Assembly: GCF_016599145.1 (NCBI RefSeq)
Contig: NZ_JAENKO010000002.1
Span: forward strand, 148,032-212,031
Source of the DNA: Tomitella cavernea
GTDB taxonomy: Bacteria > Actinomycetota > Actinomycetes > Mycobacteriales > Mycobacteriaceae
Length of the DNA: 64,000 bases
Reading direction: 5' to 3'
The stretch's first letter is position 1. Every line of letters begins with the position of its first letter. Position numbers and translations under genes: made by a program. Below, piece by piece: positions 11,401-21,679 of the stretch. The notes below the pieces were generated by a model that ran no database searches, had not been told where the DNA came from, and saw nothing but the letters and a program-made list of their open reading frames with translations.

Positions 11401-14400
11401 CCCGTCCTCACCCGGCAGTCCGTCGTCCCCCGGCAGGCCGGCCTCGCCTCGCACATCGTTCACGTTGGCGAGGTCGTCCTCGGTGCACAGTCCGCACCGC
11501 ACGCCGGAATCGACGAGCATGTATTCGATGCGCTGACGCGGATAGCCCGGGTCGACCGGCAGAAAGGCGGCGCCGCATTTGGCGACCGCCCAGATCCCGA
11601 CCAGCGCGTCCACAGACCGCCGGATCGCCACCGCGACGAAGGACTCCGGGCCGATTCCGCGCGCGATCAGCGTCCGCGCCAGTGCGTTCGACCGCTCGTC
11701 CAGCGTCCGGTACGTCCACCCGCGCCCGTCCGCGGCGACGGCCTGACCACCGGGGTTCGCCGTCGCCGCCCGCGTGAGCATAGCGCCCAATGTCGGCGGG
11801 ACGGAGACTTCCGAGGCCTCCGGGTACTGCGGCGGCTCCGGGGCGCGCATCGGGACGGTTTGACTGCGCTCATCCCTCGAGAGGATCTCGATCCGGTCCA
11901 GCGGAAGTTCGGGCGCACGCACCGCAGCGTCGAGGATCCGGACGAACCGCTCGGCCATCGCAGCGACGGTCTCCTCGTCGAACAGGCCGTCGTCGTAGGC
12001 GAAGGAGCCGCGGATGCCGCCGGCGCCGTCCTCGCCGGTCGGATCGTCCGCCCCCTGTGCTGCGGCAGCACCCGGGTCGTCGATGACGACCTCGAGGTCG
12101 AACTTGACCGTACCCGTCCGGATCGGCTTCGCCGTCGCCGCAAGTCCTCCCGTCACCAGCCGAGTCGCCGGCCTGTCCTGCAGCGAGAGCACGGCCTGGA
12201 ACAGGGTCGGCTCGCGATCCCGCTCGTCCTCCGGGCGGGCGGCGCGCACCTGGTCGACGATCTCCTCGTACGGCAGGTCCGCGTGCGACTGCGCCTCGAG
12301 GGACGCCTCCCGGGCCGTGTGCAGCAGCGCATCGAAGCCGCGCGCCGGATCGATCGGCGTACGCAGGACGAGCGTATTGACGAACATGCCGACGAGCCCG
12401 GCCAGGTCACGGTCGGTGCGGCCGGCCACCGGCGTGCCGATGCCGACGTCGACGGCGCCGCTGAGCCGGTGGACGAGGGCGGCCAGCGCCGCGTGCAGGA
12501 CCATGAACTGTGTCGTCCCGTGGCGACGTGCGAGTTCCTGCAGCCCGTCGGCCGCCTCCGCGCCGATCCGGAAATCGACGAGGCCGCCCGTCCCCGTGCG
12601 TCGGCCGTCGGACGACGGCGCGGACGGCAGCACATCCTGATCAGCGAGCCCGTCGAGCGCCTCGGCCCAGTGCGCACGCTGTCGGCACTCACGGCTGTGC
12701 GGGTCGTGCGGGTCACCGAGCCTCTCCAGTCGGCGCATCGTGTGATCCGCGAACTGCAGCGGCAGCTCCTCCCACCCGGGCACCGCACCACGGCTGCGGG
12801 CGTCGTACGCCACGGCCAGATCGTGTGCGAGCGGGGTGAGCGACCACCCGTCCGCGGCGATGTGGTGGATCGACACGGCGAGCACGTACCGCACGGCTGC
12901 CCGGTCCTGCGGATCGCCGACGAGGAACAGAGCGGCGCGCAGCGGACGGTCACGCGCGAGGTCGAACCCCTCTGCGGCGAAAGCGCACAGGCGCGCGGCG
13001 ACCGCGTCCTCGGCCACCCTCTCCTCCGGAAGCCGCGCCGCCTGTGCCGGCAGCACCAGCTGGCGCGGCCCGGCCTCCCCCGACGGATAGACGGTGCGGA
13101 GGACCTCGTGCCGCGCCGTCACGTCGGCGAGCGCCGCGCCCAATGCCGCGCGGTCGGGTTCGCCGGCGAGATCCAGCGCGAACGGGATGTTGTAGTTGCC
13201 CGTCCCGGGATCGAGCGAGTTGAGGAACCACAACCGCCGCTGATCCGGCGAGAGCGGGACCACAGCGGGGCGCGACGGCAGTGCCCCGCCGTCGGCGTGC
13301 GGGTGTTCGACGGAGAAGACGACGTCGCCGGGAAGCGCTGCGGCGAATGCTGCGACCGTCGGCGCGTCGAACACGTCGGCGATCGTCAGCTCGAGGCCGG
13401 TCCACGCACGCAGCAGGGCCACGAGCTGCGTCGCCAGCAGCGAGTTGCCGCCGGTGTCGAAGAAGTCGGCGTCCGCGCCCACCTTCGGCACCTCGAGGAT
13501 CTCGGCGAAGGCGGCGGCCACGGCCCGTTCCGCCGGTGTCTGCGGCTCCCTGTCGTCGGCGCGCGCACCGAAAGCCGGTCGCGGCAGCGCCGCACGGTCG
13601 AGTTTTCCGTTCGCAGTCACCGGCATCGCGTCGAGGACCACGATCGCCGCGGGGACCATGTACTCGGGAAGCCGCGCGCGGACCCGCCGGCGAAGGCCGC
13701 GCCCGTCCGGCCCGGGCCCGGACGATCCGGCCCTGGTCGCGGCCGGGTCTCCGACGACATGCGCGACGATCGCCGCGTGCGCGCCCTCACCGAGCACTGT
13801 CGCGACCGCCTGGCCGACGCCGGGCTCGCCGGTCAGCACGGCTTCGATCTCGCCGAGCTCCACGCGCTGCCCGCGGACCTTGACCTGCGAATCGGTGCGC
13901 CCGAGGAAGTCCAGGCGGCCGTCGGACCGCCACCGGGCCAAGTCGCCCGTGCGGTAGAGCCTCCCACCGCCGCCGAACGGGTCCGCGACGAACGCGCCGG
14001 CCGTCAGCGCCGGGCGGCCGGCGTAGCCGCGCGCGAGCTGCGTGCCCGCCAGGTACAGTTCGCCGACGGCACCGACGGCCGCCGGCCGCAGGGCGGCGTC
14101 GAGTACGTAGGTGCGCGTGTTCCATACCGGCGCACCGATCGGGATCGCCTCGCCGGACAGGTCTCCCGGCAGGCATTCGGTGGCGGTGACGTCGACCGCC
14201 GCCTCCGTCGGGCCGTACAGGTTGTGCAGCGCAGCCTCCGACACCGCGCCGAAGTCCCGGACCGTTTTGGACGGCAGCGCCTCGCCGCTGCAGAAGACCA
14301 TCCGCAGCGAGGTGCATGCGGCCGCGTGCGGCTCGGCGACGAACGCCGCCAGCATCGACGGCACGAAGTGTGCGACAGTCACGCCCGCACGACTGATCAG

Positions 14401-16620
14401 CCGCGCCAGATAATCCGGGTCCCGGTGCCCGCCGTCGAGCGGCAGGAGCATCGTGGCGCCCGCCTGCAACGGCCAGAACAGCTCCCACACAGAGACGTCG
14501 AAGGTCATCGGTGTCTTCTGCACGACGGTGTCCTCGGAGCCGAGTACGTACCGGTGCTGCATCCACCGCAGCCGGTTCGTGATCGCCCGGTGGGTGACGG
14601 TGACGCCCTTGGGCCGCCCCGTCGAGCCGGAGGTGAAGATGATGTACGCCGCATCGTCGGGGTGGGGGTCGCGCAGTTCCGCGCCGCTGCCGTCCGTGCC
14701 CGTCCCGAGCAGTGCGCCCGCGCCGTCGATCCGCAGTATCGGCGCGGGTCCGGCCGGGCCGCCGGGTTCGGGGTTCGCGGGCGGCATCCGCGCCGCCTCC
14801 GCCACGTCGTCCGCGAGGTCTGCTGCAGTCAGAACGCAGGCCGGACGTGCCGCGCGCAGGACGTGGGCAGTGCGTTCGGCCGGATGGGCCGGATCGAGCG
14901 GCAGGTACGCCGCACCCGCCTTGACCACCGCGTACACGGCGACGATCGCGGCCACCGATCGCGGCGCGGCGATCGCCACGGTCGATCCGGGCCCGACGCC
15001 CCTCGCGCTCAGCATCCGCGCCAGCCGCTCGGCGCGATCGTCGAACTCCCGATAGGTCAGCGAGTCCGCACCCGCCTCGTCGGAGGCGAGGGCGACCCGG
15101 TCCGGATACCGCGCCACGGCCGCCCGGAACATTGCGGGAAGCGTCGTCGCCTCGAGTTCGACGTCCGTGTCGTTCCAGGTCCGGAGAACCAGCCGCCGCT
15201 CCGCCTCCCCGGCGATCGGCAGACTGGTGAGCGGTGTCGACGCATCGGCCGTGGCGACGGCGTGCAGCAACGAGAAGTACCTGCCGTGGTGATCCTGCAG
15301 GTCCCGCGCGTCGTACAGGTTCGGGTTGGCTTCGAAGTCGACGACGGTCCGACTGCCGCCCTGCGTCGGATACACGTTGACCGACAGGTCTTCCACCGGC
15401 CCGGTCGACAGAATGTGCATAGTCCCCTTGACCGGACCGAAGTCGATGCCGTCGTGGAACATCATGATGTTGATCAGCGGACCGAGGAATCCCCGTCGCC
15501 CGGTGGACGCCCCGGCGTCCCGCATCATGTCCTCGTACCGGTAGCACTGGTGCTGCACGGCGGTCCGGAGTTCGGCGTTCATCCCATCGACGAGATCGCC
15601 GACGGTCGTCTCTGCGCGGAAACACGCCCGCAGCGGGACGATGTTCGACAGCACGCCGCCCGGTCGGCGCAACTCCCGCGTCGGCCGCGCCGCGACGGGC
15701 AGGCTGAGTACCACCTCCGGTTCCCCTGTGATGGAGGCGAGGTAGTACGCCATCGTCGCGGCGATCACCGATTCCGGACGGATCCCGCGGCCGGCGCACA
15801 TCCGCACGATCGCCGCGAAGGTTTCGTGCGGCAATGCCGCCCCGGCTCGCAGGCTGGAGGGATCGGCGGGCGCCGTCCTACCCGCTGCGAGCGTGTGCAC
15901 CGACGGCAACGGGTCCAGCTTGCCCGCCCAGTGTTCACGGTCGGCGGCCCACTGGTCCGACCGCCGGTAATCAGCAGTCTGCTGTTGCACCACCGCCGCA
16001 CCGGCCGTCTCGAGCGGAGCCGCGTCCTCCCCCGCGATGAGCGCGCCGTACCGCTCCGCCACCCGTTCAGCCACCTTCATCGCCGAGAATCCGTCGAAGA
16101 CGATGTGGTGACCGCGGCAGAACCAGATGTAGTGTTCGTCGCCCACACGCAGCAGCGCGTTGCAGACCAGCCGGTCGCGGACGGCGTCGACGCATTCGGC
16201 CGCCCGGGCCCGCATCCACGCCATCGCGGCCGCACGAGGTGCGGCCTCGCCCCGGAAGTCGTACTGCTCGACGTCCAGCCGAACGTCCCGGTCCACCACC
16301 TGGAACGGTTCGCCGTCACGCAGAACGATGCGGGTCTGCGCCGCGTCCACCTCGTCACCGGTCATCCGCACCGCGTCGGCCACCGCCTGCGGGTCCACCG
16401 CGCCCGGCAGGTCGAGATACTGGGCGATCGTGACCGGCACGTCCGGCGCCAGCAGCTGCGCCTCCCAGAGGCCACGCTGGGCGTCGGTCAGCGGGTACAG
16501 CCGTCCCATCTCAGCGTGCGCACCCGCCCGGCACGCCCCGGCAGCACCGGAGCCCGCTGAATCGGGGCCGGCGGCACCGGGCTCCTGTGCCTCGCGATCG
16601 TGCACGACGTGGCGTTGCAT
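2425..16620 (-). CDS. Four-module NRPS, C-A-T x4 then thioesterase
   Basis: Giant synthetase of about 4731 residues, without frameshift. Landmarks: C1 HHIVFDG (~171), A1 (~480-990), T1 GGNSLL (~1055); C2 HHIAADG (~1251), A2 (core ~1833), T2 GGNSLL (~2190); C3 HHIAADG (~2391), A3 (~2925), T3 LGLDSLL (~3254); C4 HHVAADG (~3473), A4 (~4014), T4 GGTSLL (~4360); thioesterase GWSLGG (~4517) with later LDSF and CVHAQ. No epimerase or methyltransferase domain fits between modules. Read by eye, the A1 pocket (D-V-W-H-F-S-L-V-D) equals the EntF serine code; A2, A3 and A4 read D-A-L-F-V-G-A-V-A, D-A-L-F-A-G-A-I-V and D-A-L-F-L-G-V-I-V, which I cannot assign. The product should be an N-capped tetrapeptide beginning with serine, released by the thioesterase. 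The protein starts with a C domain, so an acyl or aryl starter or an upstream carrier protein outside the window is implied. The ATG at 16620 has a GGAGGG site; a start 11 codons upstream is less likely. Confidence 0.93.
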   Translation of the reverse strand: MQRHVVHDREAQEPGAAGPDSAGSGAAGACRAGAHAEMGRLYPLTDAQRGLWEAQLLAPDVPVTIAQYLDLPGAVDPQAVADAVRMTGDEVDAAQTRIVLRDGEPFQVVDRDVRLDVEQYDFRGEAAPRAAAMAWMRARAAECVDAVRDRLVCNALLRVGDEHYIWFCRGHHIVFDGFSAMKVAERVAERYGALIAGEDAAPLETAGAAVVQQQTADYRRSDQWAADREHWAGKLDPLPSVHTLAAGRTAPADPSSLRAGAALPHETFAAIVRMCAGRGIRPESVIAATMAYYLASITGEPEVVLSLPVAARPTRELRRPGGVLSNIVPLRACFRAETTVGDLVDGMNAELRTAVQHQCYRYEDMMRDAGASTGRRGFLGPLINIMMFHDGIDFGPVKGTMHILSTGPVEDLSVNVYPTQGGSRTVVDFEANPNLYDARDLQDHHGRYFSLLHAVATADASTPLTSLPIAGEAERRLVLRTWNDTDVELEATTLPAMFRAAVARYPDRVALASDEAGADSLTYREFDDRAERLARMLSARGVGPGSTVAIAAPRSVAAIVAVYAVVKAGAAYLPLDPAHPAERTAHVLRAARPACVLTAADLADDVAEAARMPPANPEPGGPAGPAPILRIDGAGALLGTGTDGSGAELRDPHPDDAAYIIFTSGSTGRPKGVTVTHRAITNRLRWMQHRYVLGSEDTVVQKTPMTFDVSVWELFWPLQAGATMLLPLDGGHRDPDYLARLISRAGVTVAHFVPSMLAAFVAEPHAAACTSLRMVFCSGEALPSKTVRDFGAVSEAALHNLYGPTEAAVDVTATECLPGDLSGEAIPIGAPVWNTRTYVLDAALRPAAVGAVGELYLAGTQLARGYAGRPALTAGAFVADPFGGGGRLYRTGDLARWRSDGRLDFLGRTDSQVKVRGQRVELGEIEAVLTGEPGVGQAVATVLGEGAHAAIVAHVVGDPAATRAGSSGPGPDGRGLRRRVRARLPEYMVPAAIVVLDAMPVTANGKLDRAALPRPAFGARADDREPQTPAERAVAAAFAEILEVPKVGADADFFDTGGNSLLATQLVALLRAWTGLELTIADVFDAPTVAAFAAALPGDVVFSVEHPHADGGALPSRPAVVPLSPDQRRLWFLNSLDPGTGNYNIPFALDLAGEPDRAALGAALADVTARHEVLRTVYPSGEAGPRQLVLPAQAARLPEERVAEDAVAARLCAFAAEGFDLARDRPLRAALFLVGDPQDRAAVRYVLAVSIHHIAADGWSLTPLAHDLAVAYDARSRGAVPGWEELPLQFADHTMRRLERLGDPHDPHSRECRQRAHWAEALDGLADQDVLPSAPSSDGRRTGTGGLVDFRIGAEAADGLQELARRHGTTQFMVLHAALAALVHRLSGAVDVGIGTPVAGRTDRDLAGLVGMFVNTLVLRTPIDPARGFDALLHTAREASLEAQSHADLPYEEIVDQVRAARPEDERDREPTLFQAVLSLQDRPATRLVTGGLAATAKPIRTGTVKFDLEVVIDDPGAAAAQGADDPTGEDGAGGIRGSFAYDDGLFDEETVAAMAERFVRILDAAVRAPELPLDRIEILSRDERSQTVPMRAPEPPQYPEASEVSVPPTLGAMLTRAATANPGGQAVAADGRGWTYRTLDERSNALARTLIARGIGPESFVAVAIRRSVDALVGIWAVAKCGAAFLPVDPGYPRQRIEYMLVDSGVRCGLCTEDDLANVNDVRGEAGLPGDDGLPGEDGTDRLPQDIDWVVVDSVAARDECARVSAAPVRDDELVRPAAPGQPAYLIYTSGSTGLPKGVVVTHRGLVDLADTERRRFAVDGDARVLHFASPSFDASVLEILMAVGSSATLVIAPAGMVGGRELADLLEREQVTHAFITPAALTSLPQRRLPSLKTLVVGGDVCPPGVVADWSPDRKMVNAYGPTEATVAVTVSGPLAPGRGNTIGSAVQGAELLVLDGRMRPVPPGVTGELYLAGPALARGYHRRRALTAERFVANPFGARGTRMYRTGDLVRADRDGRLSFAGRADSQVKVRGFRIEPGEVDAELVTLPGIREARTRVLGRGASARLVSYVLTDAARAAGPAEAEILDALSGRLPGHMVPASVVALPEFPRTASGKLDTTALPQPEITAAGGRTAESAAERLVAEAFARVLDGTTHGTEEAGAPATEEELEDGSGALEVDRSFFALGGNSLLAVQVAERLSAATGTALSVREVFDHPTITALAAVVEGRGAVPDGGLGEPGADRVAGLHERVPLSSAQQQIWLEYRKEPASDKYNIAVAVDLRAASGTDLPVGVGGPDIAALQAAVADLLERHEVLRTVIVDSGLGPAQLVRPVEEVGDVLPVESVTAENRSARVSEAAGRPFDLEREIPFRARLLDGDDGGCVLLLVLHHIAADGGSMEPLARDLTEAYASRGEGRPPRWRPLPVQYRDYTLREQARLGDAADPRSRGAAQLRYWQEKLAGLPAESLPPLDRPRPAGSARHDARGIEVGESRFAIPAAVRVRLAELAQQAGATEFMAVHGLLALLLARMSGSDDVAIGTPVSGRGTEGGERLVGMFANTVALRTVVDPGAGFTGLLRASRSATLEALAHADVPFERVVASCDPPRLAGRHPLFQVALTLEDGEAPAVRLPGLAATTSSVGNAAGKFDLEVRLRPGGGGDLVGTIAFDRALFDESTAGAFGARLARVAAAVADAPGTAVGDVPILSAAERAAATASPPDSEHRTLAEILDDAVRREPDRAAIRDAARSLTYRELDARANRVTRTLLAHGAGPGSPVAIAIPRSVESVLAVWAAARTGAAFVPVDTAYPPERIAHMIEDSGARIGLCGSAAAAPGTTGMRWLAIDDAEAAQPGEVDPARPIEDADLPEPVQPGQVSYMIYTSGTTGRPKGVMVTHAGLAGLVRAQNERYGTSAHSRILHFASPSFDASMLEILLATGAAATLVVAPPDVYGGVELASLLAAEQITHAFITPAALMSVDPAGIDALRVVAVGGDVCPPALVERWAAGGRTVLDAYGPTEATIVATMSGPLAPDADVTIGHPVDGAAAYVLDSRLHAVPDGVTGELYLAGAGLARGYHGRAGLTASRFVAHPWGAPGERLYRTGDLVRRGRGDGALRYLGRVDGQIKVRGHRIETAEVNGALTAHSGVRYAVSMVRDERLLSYVVTEPGTDLREVRDRARAALPRQMMPAAITRVGALPLTVNGKLDVAGLPEPDFDAAVDEYVAPRTEREQQVRDVVGAVLDARRIGVLEDLFDLGLDSLLATRAARDLAEACAVDIPVRALFDNPTVAQLAEWAGQAERRGRAGTTARTEQPGPAGPELLGAAGRDRTGIVPLAPAQHSLWVLERIAEHSASYNIPLAVRLRGALDVSALRGAVHDLIERHEPLRTVLPDSDDGPHQLILDAPDETRVLASHCVGAGEMDETIRRHAVRPFDLTGEAPFRAVLLHSGGAEHTNGNGHTNGNGPGRAVLLLVLHHVAADGASLAPMMRDFAEFYSARAAGRRPRLPALPLRYADHAADLRALLGGAADPSAEARRQLDYWVAELAGAPEESGVPADRPRPPAPSGHGGEVPIPLCGDTMAALRRFARGRRASTFMVLHTALAVLISRVADEPDVTIGTPVAGRDRPGLADLVGMFAGTVALRTVIDRGETFVEALLRVRDRDLDAFGHADIPFEQVVAAVNPARHPARHPLFQVALSVVGAQATGAGLQAAGLPGLDVAVDEVATATTKFDLQVTVRERSDGTVDAALEYATDLFDCNRAHAYARMFASIVEQALDADGDVAVGDIVLVTGPERAATVPLRSACDPASERDAAARLLPDLLTAAVARRGEAPALVQDANTVSYTELDARSSRLARVLIARGARPEIPVAVAVRRSIESVLCLWAVAKTGATFMAIDGDYPPARIERMLADSGARLGVSDARVPGGRAGSVRWMRLDDPAFLRECAAASPDPVRDVDRMEPLHARHPAYLVYTSGSTGTPKGVTVTHAGLANFADEVGERYGIGQDSRTLHFASTSFDAAILEALLAFPSGAAMVIAPADVYGGDELTGLLARQRVSHAFITPAALDTVDPDRVPGLGTVLVGGEALRPDLAERWAAGRVLSNVYGPTETTIVTTMSRPVGDGPITIGGPVRGVEAMVLDRRLHPVPTGVVGELYFAGPGLARGYHRRQALTAGSFVANPFGRPGSRMYRTGDLARLRADRTIEYRGRIDHQVKIRGFRIEPTEVDAVLARHPDVGAAVTVPVSGPGGDTVLVSYVQPASGAGPGETSGPGRVDGMRLDCRLLRDYAAAVLPRHMVPASVQALERIPLTPVGKLDRAALPAAQLQDAGRGRGPGTRLETAICAVFADVLGYGTVGAEDGFFELGGTSLLATRAVAELRVSGLPELRRISPQWLFTDPTPADLARRCSAAQGRDVPEGGPDAAGDAHGADRNAADADALAVLLPIRTGGTRAPLFCVHPAMGLSWGYNGLLEHLGRDRPVYGLQAPNLRGAEELPGSIPRLAERYVAEMRRVAPHGPYHLLGWSLGGLIAHEMATLLAADGEDVATLTMLDSFLPGQRGPEYRAMPSVAELVAELTGAHTVPGAAGADGTIADPDMTIEDAAALLPESGSALADLGIDELRRMYDAYAKGVALAAAFRPDLFEGDVLFVTAARGGPGGPRAFTDWPRHVGGEMREITVDCVHAQMTSPEALAVVGPALEAFLTRGDSLTRNDRATRDAVRHECIAAPTTGGPS
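6232..6267 (-). repeat. 18-bp perfect tandem duplication inside NRPS C4
   Basis: Two identical, adjacent 18-bp copies (6232-6249 and 6250-6267). On the coding strand they add a six-residue unit, giving a [11 protein letters not shown] stretch about 20 residues before the HHVAADG motif of the fourth condensation domain. The frame is kept. It sits in a loop of variable length in condensation domains, so it is probably tolerated. Confidence 0.9.
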
Positions 16621-16823
16621 ACGTGGCTCCCTCCGCGCTGGTCGTCCGGGCACGACGGCGGAGGGCGCACTGCGTTCAGCAGCTGCGCACGCGGCGCGCG
16701 GCGGCCCCTCGCCGACGAATCGGCTCTCGCGTAGGACTTCGGCGCCGAGCGTCGAGCGGATGGGTCGCGGCGGAGAACGGGCGGCAACCGCGCCACGTCA
16801 TACGGCCGGTGGAAACCCCGGAT

Positions 16824-17459
16824 TCAGGGACGGGAGCGACCGGCGCCGGCGGAATCCAGGGCCGTGTGCAGCGTATCCGCCCACTGGCGCACGATGCGCT
16901 CGCGGCGGGCGGAATCGTCGGTGAGCACGTCCGCCAACCCGAGGCCGCGCGCCATGTCCAGGGTGGCCTGCACGAGCGTGTGCACCACCGGGTCAGCGTC
17001 GTCCGCACCGAGCATCTCGATGGTGGTGCGGTGCGCGTGCCGGCCGAACTTCGCCTCCAGCGGCACGATGCGGGCCCGCAGCTGCTCGTCCGCCGCCGCC
17101 GCCGTCCACACCTGCAGAGCCGCCTTGAACAGGTTCCCGGTGAAGTGGTCGACCACCCCCTGGACGACGTGCAGGGTGCGGCTCGGGCCCGCACCGATCT
17201 CGGCCGCGCCGCCCCGGAGCTCGGTCATGCGGCCGTCGAACATGTACTCCAGCGCGCCCGTGATGAGGTCCTCGCGCGTCGGATAGTGGTGCTGTGCGGC
17301 CCCCCTCGACACCCCGGCGTGCTCGGCCACCTCCGCCACCGTCGACCCCGCCCAGCCGTGCACGGCGAGCAGTTCGATCGTCGACTCGAGCAGCCGCTGC
17401 CGGGTGGCCCGGCTCCGGTCCTGCTGCGGTTCGCGCACCTCGGAACGACGGCCGGTCAT
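16824..17459 (-). CDS. TetR-family transcriptional regulator
   Basis: A 211-residue repressor-type protein. The N-terminal helix-turn-helix is clear (STVAEVAEHAGVSRGAAQHHY, residues ~39-59), followed by a helical ligand-binding domain ending with a Gly- and Arg-containing tail. The ATG at 17459 has an AGGAG ribosome binding site; the frame upstream of it is a shadow of the enoyl-CoA hydratase gene. It lies 56 nt downstream of that gene and 203 nt upstream of the NRPS, all on the same strand, so it could be the last gene of the catabolic operon and its repressor, or a regulator of the NRPS. I favour the first because acyl-CoA catabolic operons of this composition commonly carry a TetR regulator. 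Confidence 0.85.
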   Translation of the reverse strand: MTGRRSEVREPQQDRSRATRQRLLESTIELLAVHGWAGSTVAEVAEHAGVSRGAAQHHYPTREDLITGALEYMFDGRMTELRGGAAEIGAGPSRTLHVVQGVVDHFTGNLFKAALQVWTAAAADEQLRARIVPLEAKFGRHAHRTTIEMLGADDADPVVHTLVQATLDMARGLGLADVLTDDSARRERIVRQWADTLHTALDSAGAGRSRP

Positions 17460-17515
17460 CCGTACTCTCCTCCCCGCTTTCGTCCACGCGCACGCGCCCG
17501 GACCGGGCCGCGCCG

Positions 17516-18328
17516 TCACTCCGCCCAGGCCGGCGCCCTCTTCTGCAGGAACGCCGTCATGCCCTCGATCGCCTCCGGCGTCCCGAACAGCTGCGCGGAC
17601 CGCTCGCACAGGCGCTCCGCATCGGCGTCGAAGCCGGCCAGCACCGCCCGGGTGAGCAACGCCTTGGATTCTGCCAGTCCCTGCGGGGATGCCTTGCGGA
17701 GCTCGGCCACCAGCACGTCGATCACCGCGGCCGCGTCGTCGGCGGCCACCGTCACCAGACCCATCGCCTCGGCGCGCGCCCCGTCGAACTTCTCGCCGGT
17801 GAGAAAGTACCGCCCGGCCGCGCGCGAGGTCATCCGGGGCAGCACGGTGAGCGAGATGATCGACGCGGCGAGCCCCAGGCGCGCCTCTGTGAGCGCGAAG
17901 GTGCACCGCGGCCCGGCCACCGCGACGTCGCACGCGCCGACCAGCCCCATGCCGCCCGCCCGCACGTGCCCGTCGATCAGTCCGATCACGGGCTTGGGGC
18001 ATTCGAGGATCGCACGCAGCAGGCCCGCCATCGCCTCGGCGGGCGACTCCCCGCCGCCGGCGGCGGTGTCGGCGTCGGTCGCGGTGTCGTCGCCCCTCCC
18101 GCCGGTGGCCGCGCTCAGGTCGGCGCCCGCGCAGAAGGTCCCGCCGGTGTGCGTGAGCACGACCGCCCGGACCTGCGGGTCGTCCTGTGCCCGCGCCAGC
18201 CCCGCCCGGAAGTCGGCGATGAGGCGCGGGGAGAGCGCGTTGCGGTTGTGCGGCGAGTCCAGGATCAGCGTGGCGCGCACGCCGTCGGTGCCGTAACGGA
18301 CGAGGGGCCCGTCCTGCTTGTCGGTCAT
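17516..18328 (-). CDS. Enoyl-CoA hydratase (LiuC/AtuE-like crotonase)
   Basis: Crotonase-fold protein of 270 residues, expected to hydrate a glutaconyl-type CoA ester after carboxylation in the pathway encoded here. The oxyanion-hole segment GGTFCAGADL is near residue 62 and the second segment AGGMGLVGACD near residue 128. The first of the two catalytic glutamates of classical crotonases (in GGGCEL) is replaced by Gly, while the second is kept (FALTEARLGL); the same pattern is seen in LiuC/AtuE-type hydratases as I remember them. It follows the acyl-CoA dehydrogenase by 51 nt. Substrate is inferred from neighbours only. Confidence 0.85.
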   Translation of the reverse strand: MTDKQDGPLVRYGTDGVRATLILDSPHNRNALSPRLIADFRAGLARAQDDPQVRAVVLTHTGGTFCAGADLSAATGGRGDDTATDADTAAGGGESPAEAMAGLLRAILECPKPVIGLIDGHVRAGGMGLVGACDVAVAGPRCTFALTEARLGLAASIISLTVLPRMTSRAAGRYFLTGEKFDGARAEAMGLVTVAADDAAAVIDVLVAELRKASPQGLAESKALLTRAVLAGFDADAERLCERSAQLFGTPEAIEGMTAFLQKRAPAWAE

Positions 18329-18379
18329 CGCTGTGCTCCTAGAATGTCGGTGTGCGAGTGTGGCGCGGCGCCCGCGTGG

Positions 18380-19540
18380 TCAGTACGACCGCGGCAGGCC
18401 CAGGCTGTGCTGCGAGACGAAGTTGAGGATCATCTCGCGGCTCACGGGGGCCACCCGCGCGATGCGCGCGGCGCCGAGCATCGCGGCCAGACCGTGTTCG
18501 GCCGCGAGCCCCCCGCCGCCGTGCGTCTGGATCGCCTGGTCGAGCGCCTTGATGCTCGCCTCCGCCGCGGCATACTTGGCCATGTTGGCCGCTTCCGCGG
18601 CGCCGCCGTCGTCGCCCGAGTCGTAGAGCACCGCGGCCTTCTGCATCATCAGTTTTGCCAGCTCCAGCTCGATCTTCACCTGCGCGAGCGGGTGCGCGAT
18701 GCCCTGGTGCGCGCCGATGGGCGCATCCCACACCGCGCGTTCGCGCGCATAGGCCGTGGCCGCGTCGAGCGCGTAGCGGCCCATGCCCACGGCCATCGCG
18801 GCCCCCAGGATGCGCTCGGGGTTGAGCCCGGCGAACAGTTGCATCAGCGCCGCGTCCTCCGCGCCGACGAGGGCGTCGGCCGGCAGCCGCACGTCATCGA
18901 GGAACAAAGTGAACTGGTTGTCGGGCTCGACGATGTCCATCGCCATCGGCCGGGCGGTGAACCCCTCGGCGCCGGTGGGCACGATGAACAGCGCCGGCTT
19001 GAGCCTGCCGGTCCGGTGGTCCTCGGTGCGGGCGACGATGAGCACCGCGTCCGCCTGGTCGACGCCGGAGATGAAGACCTTGCTGCCGCCGAGCACCCAT
19101 CCGCCGTCGTCGCGCCGTGCCGTGGTGGTGATGCGGTGGGAGTTCGAACCCGCGTCGGGCTCGGTGATCCCGAACGCCATCTTCCGGCTGCCGTCCGCCA
19201 GGCCCGGCAGCCAGGCGTCCTTCTGCGCGTCGGTGCCGTACTTGCCGATGATGGTGCCGCAGATCGCGGGCGAGACCACCACCAGCAGCAGTCCGGCGCC
19301 CTTGGCCGCGAGCTCCTCCTGCACCAGCGACAGCTCGTAGATGCCCGCTCCGCCGCCGCCATATTCCTCGGGCAGGTTGACCCCCAGGAAACCCGCCTTG
19401 CCCGCCTCGTCCCACAGCTCGGTGAGCGGTTCGCCGCGACGGGCGCGCGGCAGCACGTAGTCGACGTATCCGTACCGCGCCGCAAGGCCCGCCACCGCCG
19501 CGCGGAGCTGCTTCTGCTCGTCGGTCTCGATGAAACTCAT
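18380..19540 (-). CDS. Acyl-CoA dehydrogenase
   Basis: FAD-dependent dehydrogenase of 386 residues, the normal length of the family, introducing an alpha,beta double bond into an acyl-CoA. The substrate/FAD segment FGITEPDAGSNSHRITTTA (residues ~120-138) and the C-terminal THGGGGLAAEHGLAAML segment are recognisable. The ATG at 19540 overlaps the stop of the upstream carboxylase alpha gene (ATGA) and has an AGGAG site. Its place beside a carboxylase and hydratase suggests an isovaleryl- or citronellyl-CoA-like branched substrate, but this is inference. Confidence 0.9.
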   Translation of the reverse strand: MSFIETDEQKQLRAAVAGLAARYGYVDYVLPRARRGEPLTELWDEAGKAGFLGVNLPEEYGGGGAGIYELSLVQEELAAKGAGLLLVVVSPAICGTIIGKYGTDAQKDAWLPGLADGSRKMAFGITEPDAGSNSHRITTTARRDDGGWVLGGSKVFISGVDQADAVLIVARTEDHRTGRLKPALFIVPTGAEGFTARPMAMDIVEPDNQFTLFLDDVRLPADALVGAEDAALMQLFAGLNPERILGAAMAVGMGRYALDAATAYARERAVWDAPIGAHQGIAHPLAQVKIELELAKLMMQKAAVLYDSGDDGGAAEAANMAKYAAAEASIKALDQAIQTHGGGGLAAEHGLAAMLGAARIARVAPVSREMILNFVSQHSLGLPRSY

Positions 19541-21672
19541 GCTTGTTCTCCTGACTGTCGTGGCGCGTCGGATCCTTCGCCATCGGGCCCCTCGGCCGCG
19601 TCCGGGGCGGACACGACCGCGAGGACCGCGCCGACCTCCACCTGCCTGCCGGCCTCCACCGCGACCTCGGTGAGCACGCCGTCCGCCGGCGCCGCGATGG
19701 CGTGCTCCATCTTCATCGCCTCGAGCCACAGGACGGGCTGGCCCGCGGTGACCGTGTCCCCCACCGCCGCGCCCAACCGGATGACGGTGCCGGGCATCGG
19801 CGCAAGCAGCGAGCCCGCCGCCTGCATCTCGGACGGGTCGACGAACCGCGGGACCGCGTCGAAGGCGCAGGGCCCCGACGACGAGTCGACGTGCACCCGG
19901 TCGCCCGCGGGGCCGCCGTCGTACCGGGCCACCGCGTACTCACGGCGGAGCCCGTCGACGGTGAGCACCACCCGGTCCGGCGCCGCCGAGACGAGGCCGA
20001 CGCCGTCGACGAAGCCGGTGGCGAGGCCGTCGCGGGTCAGCCGGTAGTCCACCTCATGGGTGCCGCGGGCGCCACGGAAGTCCTTGCGCTGGGGCTGCGA
20101 GGGCACGTTGCGCCACCCACCGGGGAGGCCCGCCACCACTGTCGCAGACGCCCGGTTCGCCGCGGCCTGCGCCAGCGCGGCGGCGAGCGCCGAGACGCGC
20201 TCGGCCCCGGCGTCGGCGAGCGGCGCGGACAGGGCGTCGAGCCCGTGGCGGTCGAAGAACGCGGTGTCGGTCTCGCCGGCGAGGAACGCCGGATGCCGCA
20301 GCACGTTGACCAGCAGGTCGCGGTTCGTCACCAAGCCGTGGATCCGGGCCCGGGCCAGCGCCGACGCGAGGATGCGCGCCGCCTCGCCGCGGTCCGGTGC
20401 CCACGCGATGACCTTGGCGAGCATCGGGTCGTAGTGCACGCCCACCGCAGAGCCGTCCTCGATCCCCGAGTCCAGCCGGACGCCCCGGTCCGCGGGCGGG
20501 GCCGCGAACTCCGCCGTCACCCCGGGCACCGAGAACCGGTGGACGGTGCCGGACTGCGGTTGCCACTGGAGCGACGGGTCCTCCGCGTACAGGCGCACCT
20601 CGATCGCGTGCCCCCGGGCCGCCGTGTCCGTCCCACGTCCTTCGCCCTCCCCGAACCTGGCACCCTCCGCCGCATGGAACTGCATCTCCACCAGGTCGAT
20701 CCCGGTTGTCAGCTCCGTGACGGGATGCTCCACCTGCAGGCGCGTGTTCATCTCGAGGAAGTAGAAACGGCCCTGCTCGTCGGCCAGGAACTCCACCGTG
20801 CCCGCGCCCTCGTAGCCGATCACCGAGGCGGCCAGCCGGGCGGCGTCGAAGAGTCGCCGACGCATGTCCCCGCCCGCCCCGTCGATACGCTCGACCAGCG
20901 GCGACGGCGCCTCCTCGACCACCTTCTGGTGGCGGCGCTGGATCGAGCACTCCCGCTCGCCGAGCGCGAGCACGGTCCCGTGGGAATCCGCCATCACCTG
21001 CACCTCGATGTGCCGGCCGGTCTCCAGATAGCGCTCGCAGAACACGGTCGGATCGCCGAACGCGGAGGCGGCCTCGGCCCGTGCGGCCTCAATCTGCGGA
21101 CGCAGGTCGGCCAGGTCGCGCACCACGCGCATGCCGCGTCCGCCGCCGCCCGCCGACGCCTTGATGAGCACCGGCAGCTGGTCGGCGGTGACCTGGTCCG
21201 GATCGAGCTGGTCGAGCACGGGGACGCCGGCCGCGGCCATCCGCTTCTTCGATTCCACCTTGGAGCCCATCAGCGCGATGGCCTCGGCGGGCGGGCCGAT
21301 CCACGTCAGCCCGGCGTCGACGACGGCGCGGGCGAAATCGGCGTTCTCCGAGAGGAACCCGTACCCGGGGTGGACGGCATCGGCGCCGGCCGCGTGCGCG
21401 GCCGCCACGAGCAGGTCGCCCCGCAGGTACGTCTCCCCGGGAGCCGCGCCCGGCAGCCGGACCGCGGCGTCGGCCTCGCGCACGTGCGGCGCGTCCGCGT
21501 CCGCGTCGGAGTAGACGGCGGCGGTGCCGCGCCCGGTGCGGCGCGCGGTGGCGAACACGCGCCGGGCGATCTCGCCGCGGTTGGCCACCAGGACGGTGGT
21601 CACCGGGGCAGAGCTGCTCACCGGGGCTGGGCTGGTCACCGGCGTGGACGTCGGCATGACGGTATCGGTCAC
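19537..21672 (-). CDS. Acyl-CoA carboxylase alpha subunit (biotin carboxylase + BCCP)
   Basis: Biotinylated subunit of a 3-methylcrotonyl-/geranyl-CoA-type carboxylase, about 711 residues. It opens with VLVANRGEIARRVF, has the ATP-grasp glycine loop KASAGGGGRGMRVV (~residue 190), the catalytic EMNTRLQVEHPVTE segment (~320) and the biotin site EAMKMEHAI near residue 660, so biotin carboxylase and carrier domains are both complete. The start is uncertain: a GTG at 21672 lies 7 nt after the upstream stop, an ATG at 21657 is 5 codons further in, and neither has a strong ribosome binding site. It acts with the carboxyltransferase encoded immediately upstream. The downstream acyl-CoA dehydrogenase start overlaps its stop. 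Confidence 0.9.
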   Translation of the reverse strand: MTDTVMPTSTPVTSPAPVSSSAPVTTVLVANRGEIARRVFATARRTGRGTAAVYSDADADAPHVREADAAVRLPGAAPGETYLRGDLLVAAAHAAGADAVHPGYGFLSENADFARAVVDAGLTWIGPPAEAIALMGSKVESKKRMAAAGVPVLDQLDPDQVTADQLPVLIKASAGGGGRGMRVVRDLADLRPQIEAARAEAASAFGDPTVFCERYLETGRHIEVQVMADSHGTVLALGERECSIQRRHQKVVEEAPSPLVERIDGAGGDMRRRLFDAARLAASVIGYEGAGTVEFLADEQGRFYFLEMNTRLQVEHPVTELTTGIDLVEMQFHAAEGARFGEGEGRGTDTAARGHAIEVRLYAEDPSLQWQPQSGTVHRFSVPGVTAEFAAPPADRGVRLDSGIEDGSAVGVHYDPMLAKVIAWAPDRGEAARILASALARARIHGLVTNRDLLVNVLRHPAFLAGETDTAFFDRHGLDALSAPLADAGAERVSALAAALAQAAANRASATVVAGLPGGWRNVPSQPQRKDFRGARGTHEVDYRLTRDGLATGFVDGVGLVSAAPDRVVLTVDGLRREYAVARYDGGPAGDRVHVDSSSGPCAFDAVPRFVDPSEMQAAGSLLAPMPGTVIRLGAAVGDTVTAGQPVLWLEAMKMEHAIAAPADGVLTEVAVEAGRQVEVGAVLAVVSAPDAAEGPDGEGSDAPRQSGEQA

Positions 21673-21679
21673 GGCAGGC

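Noticed and set aside
10996..16560. A very long open frame antisense to the NRPS (and others, as at 2464-5805)
   Set aside because: Arg/His-rich translation without motifs; such frames arise opposite high-GC genes with G/C in third positions. The minus-strand frame carries all NRPS domains.
2425..16620. Assigning the NRPS as a catecholate siderophore synthetase
   Set aside because: Serine in module 1 and EntF-like C1 hint at it, but there are no DHB or salicylate genes, ferric transporters or iron-box sequence in the window. Kept only as an option.
2425..16620. Epimerisation or dual C/E domains in the NRPS
   Set aside because: Module spacing leaves no room for an E domain and the C domains lack the extra N-terminal HH motif of dual domains.
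16621..16823. A promoter or operator for the NRPS in the gap before it
   Set aside because: I found no convincing -35/-10 pair or inverted repeat; only a ribosome binding site is clear.
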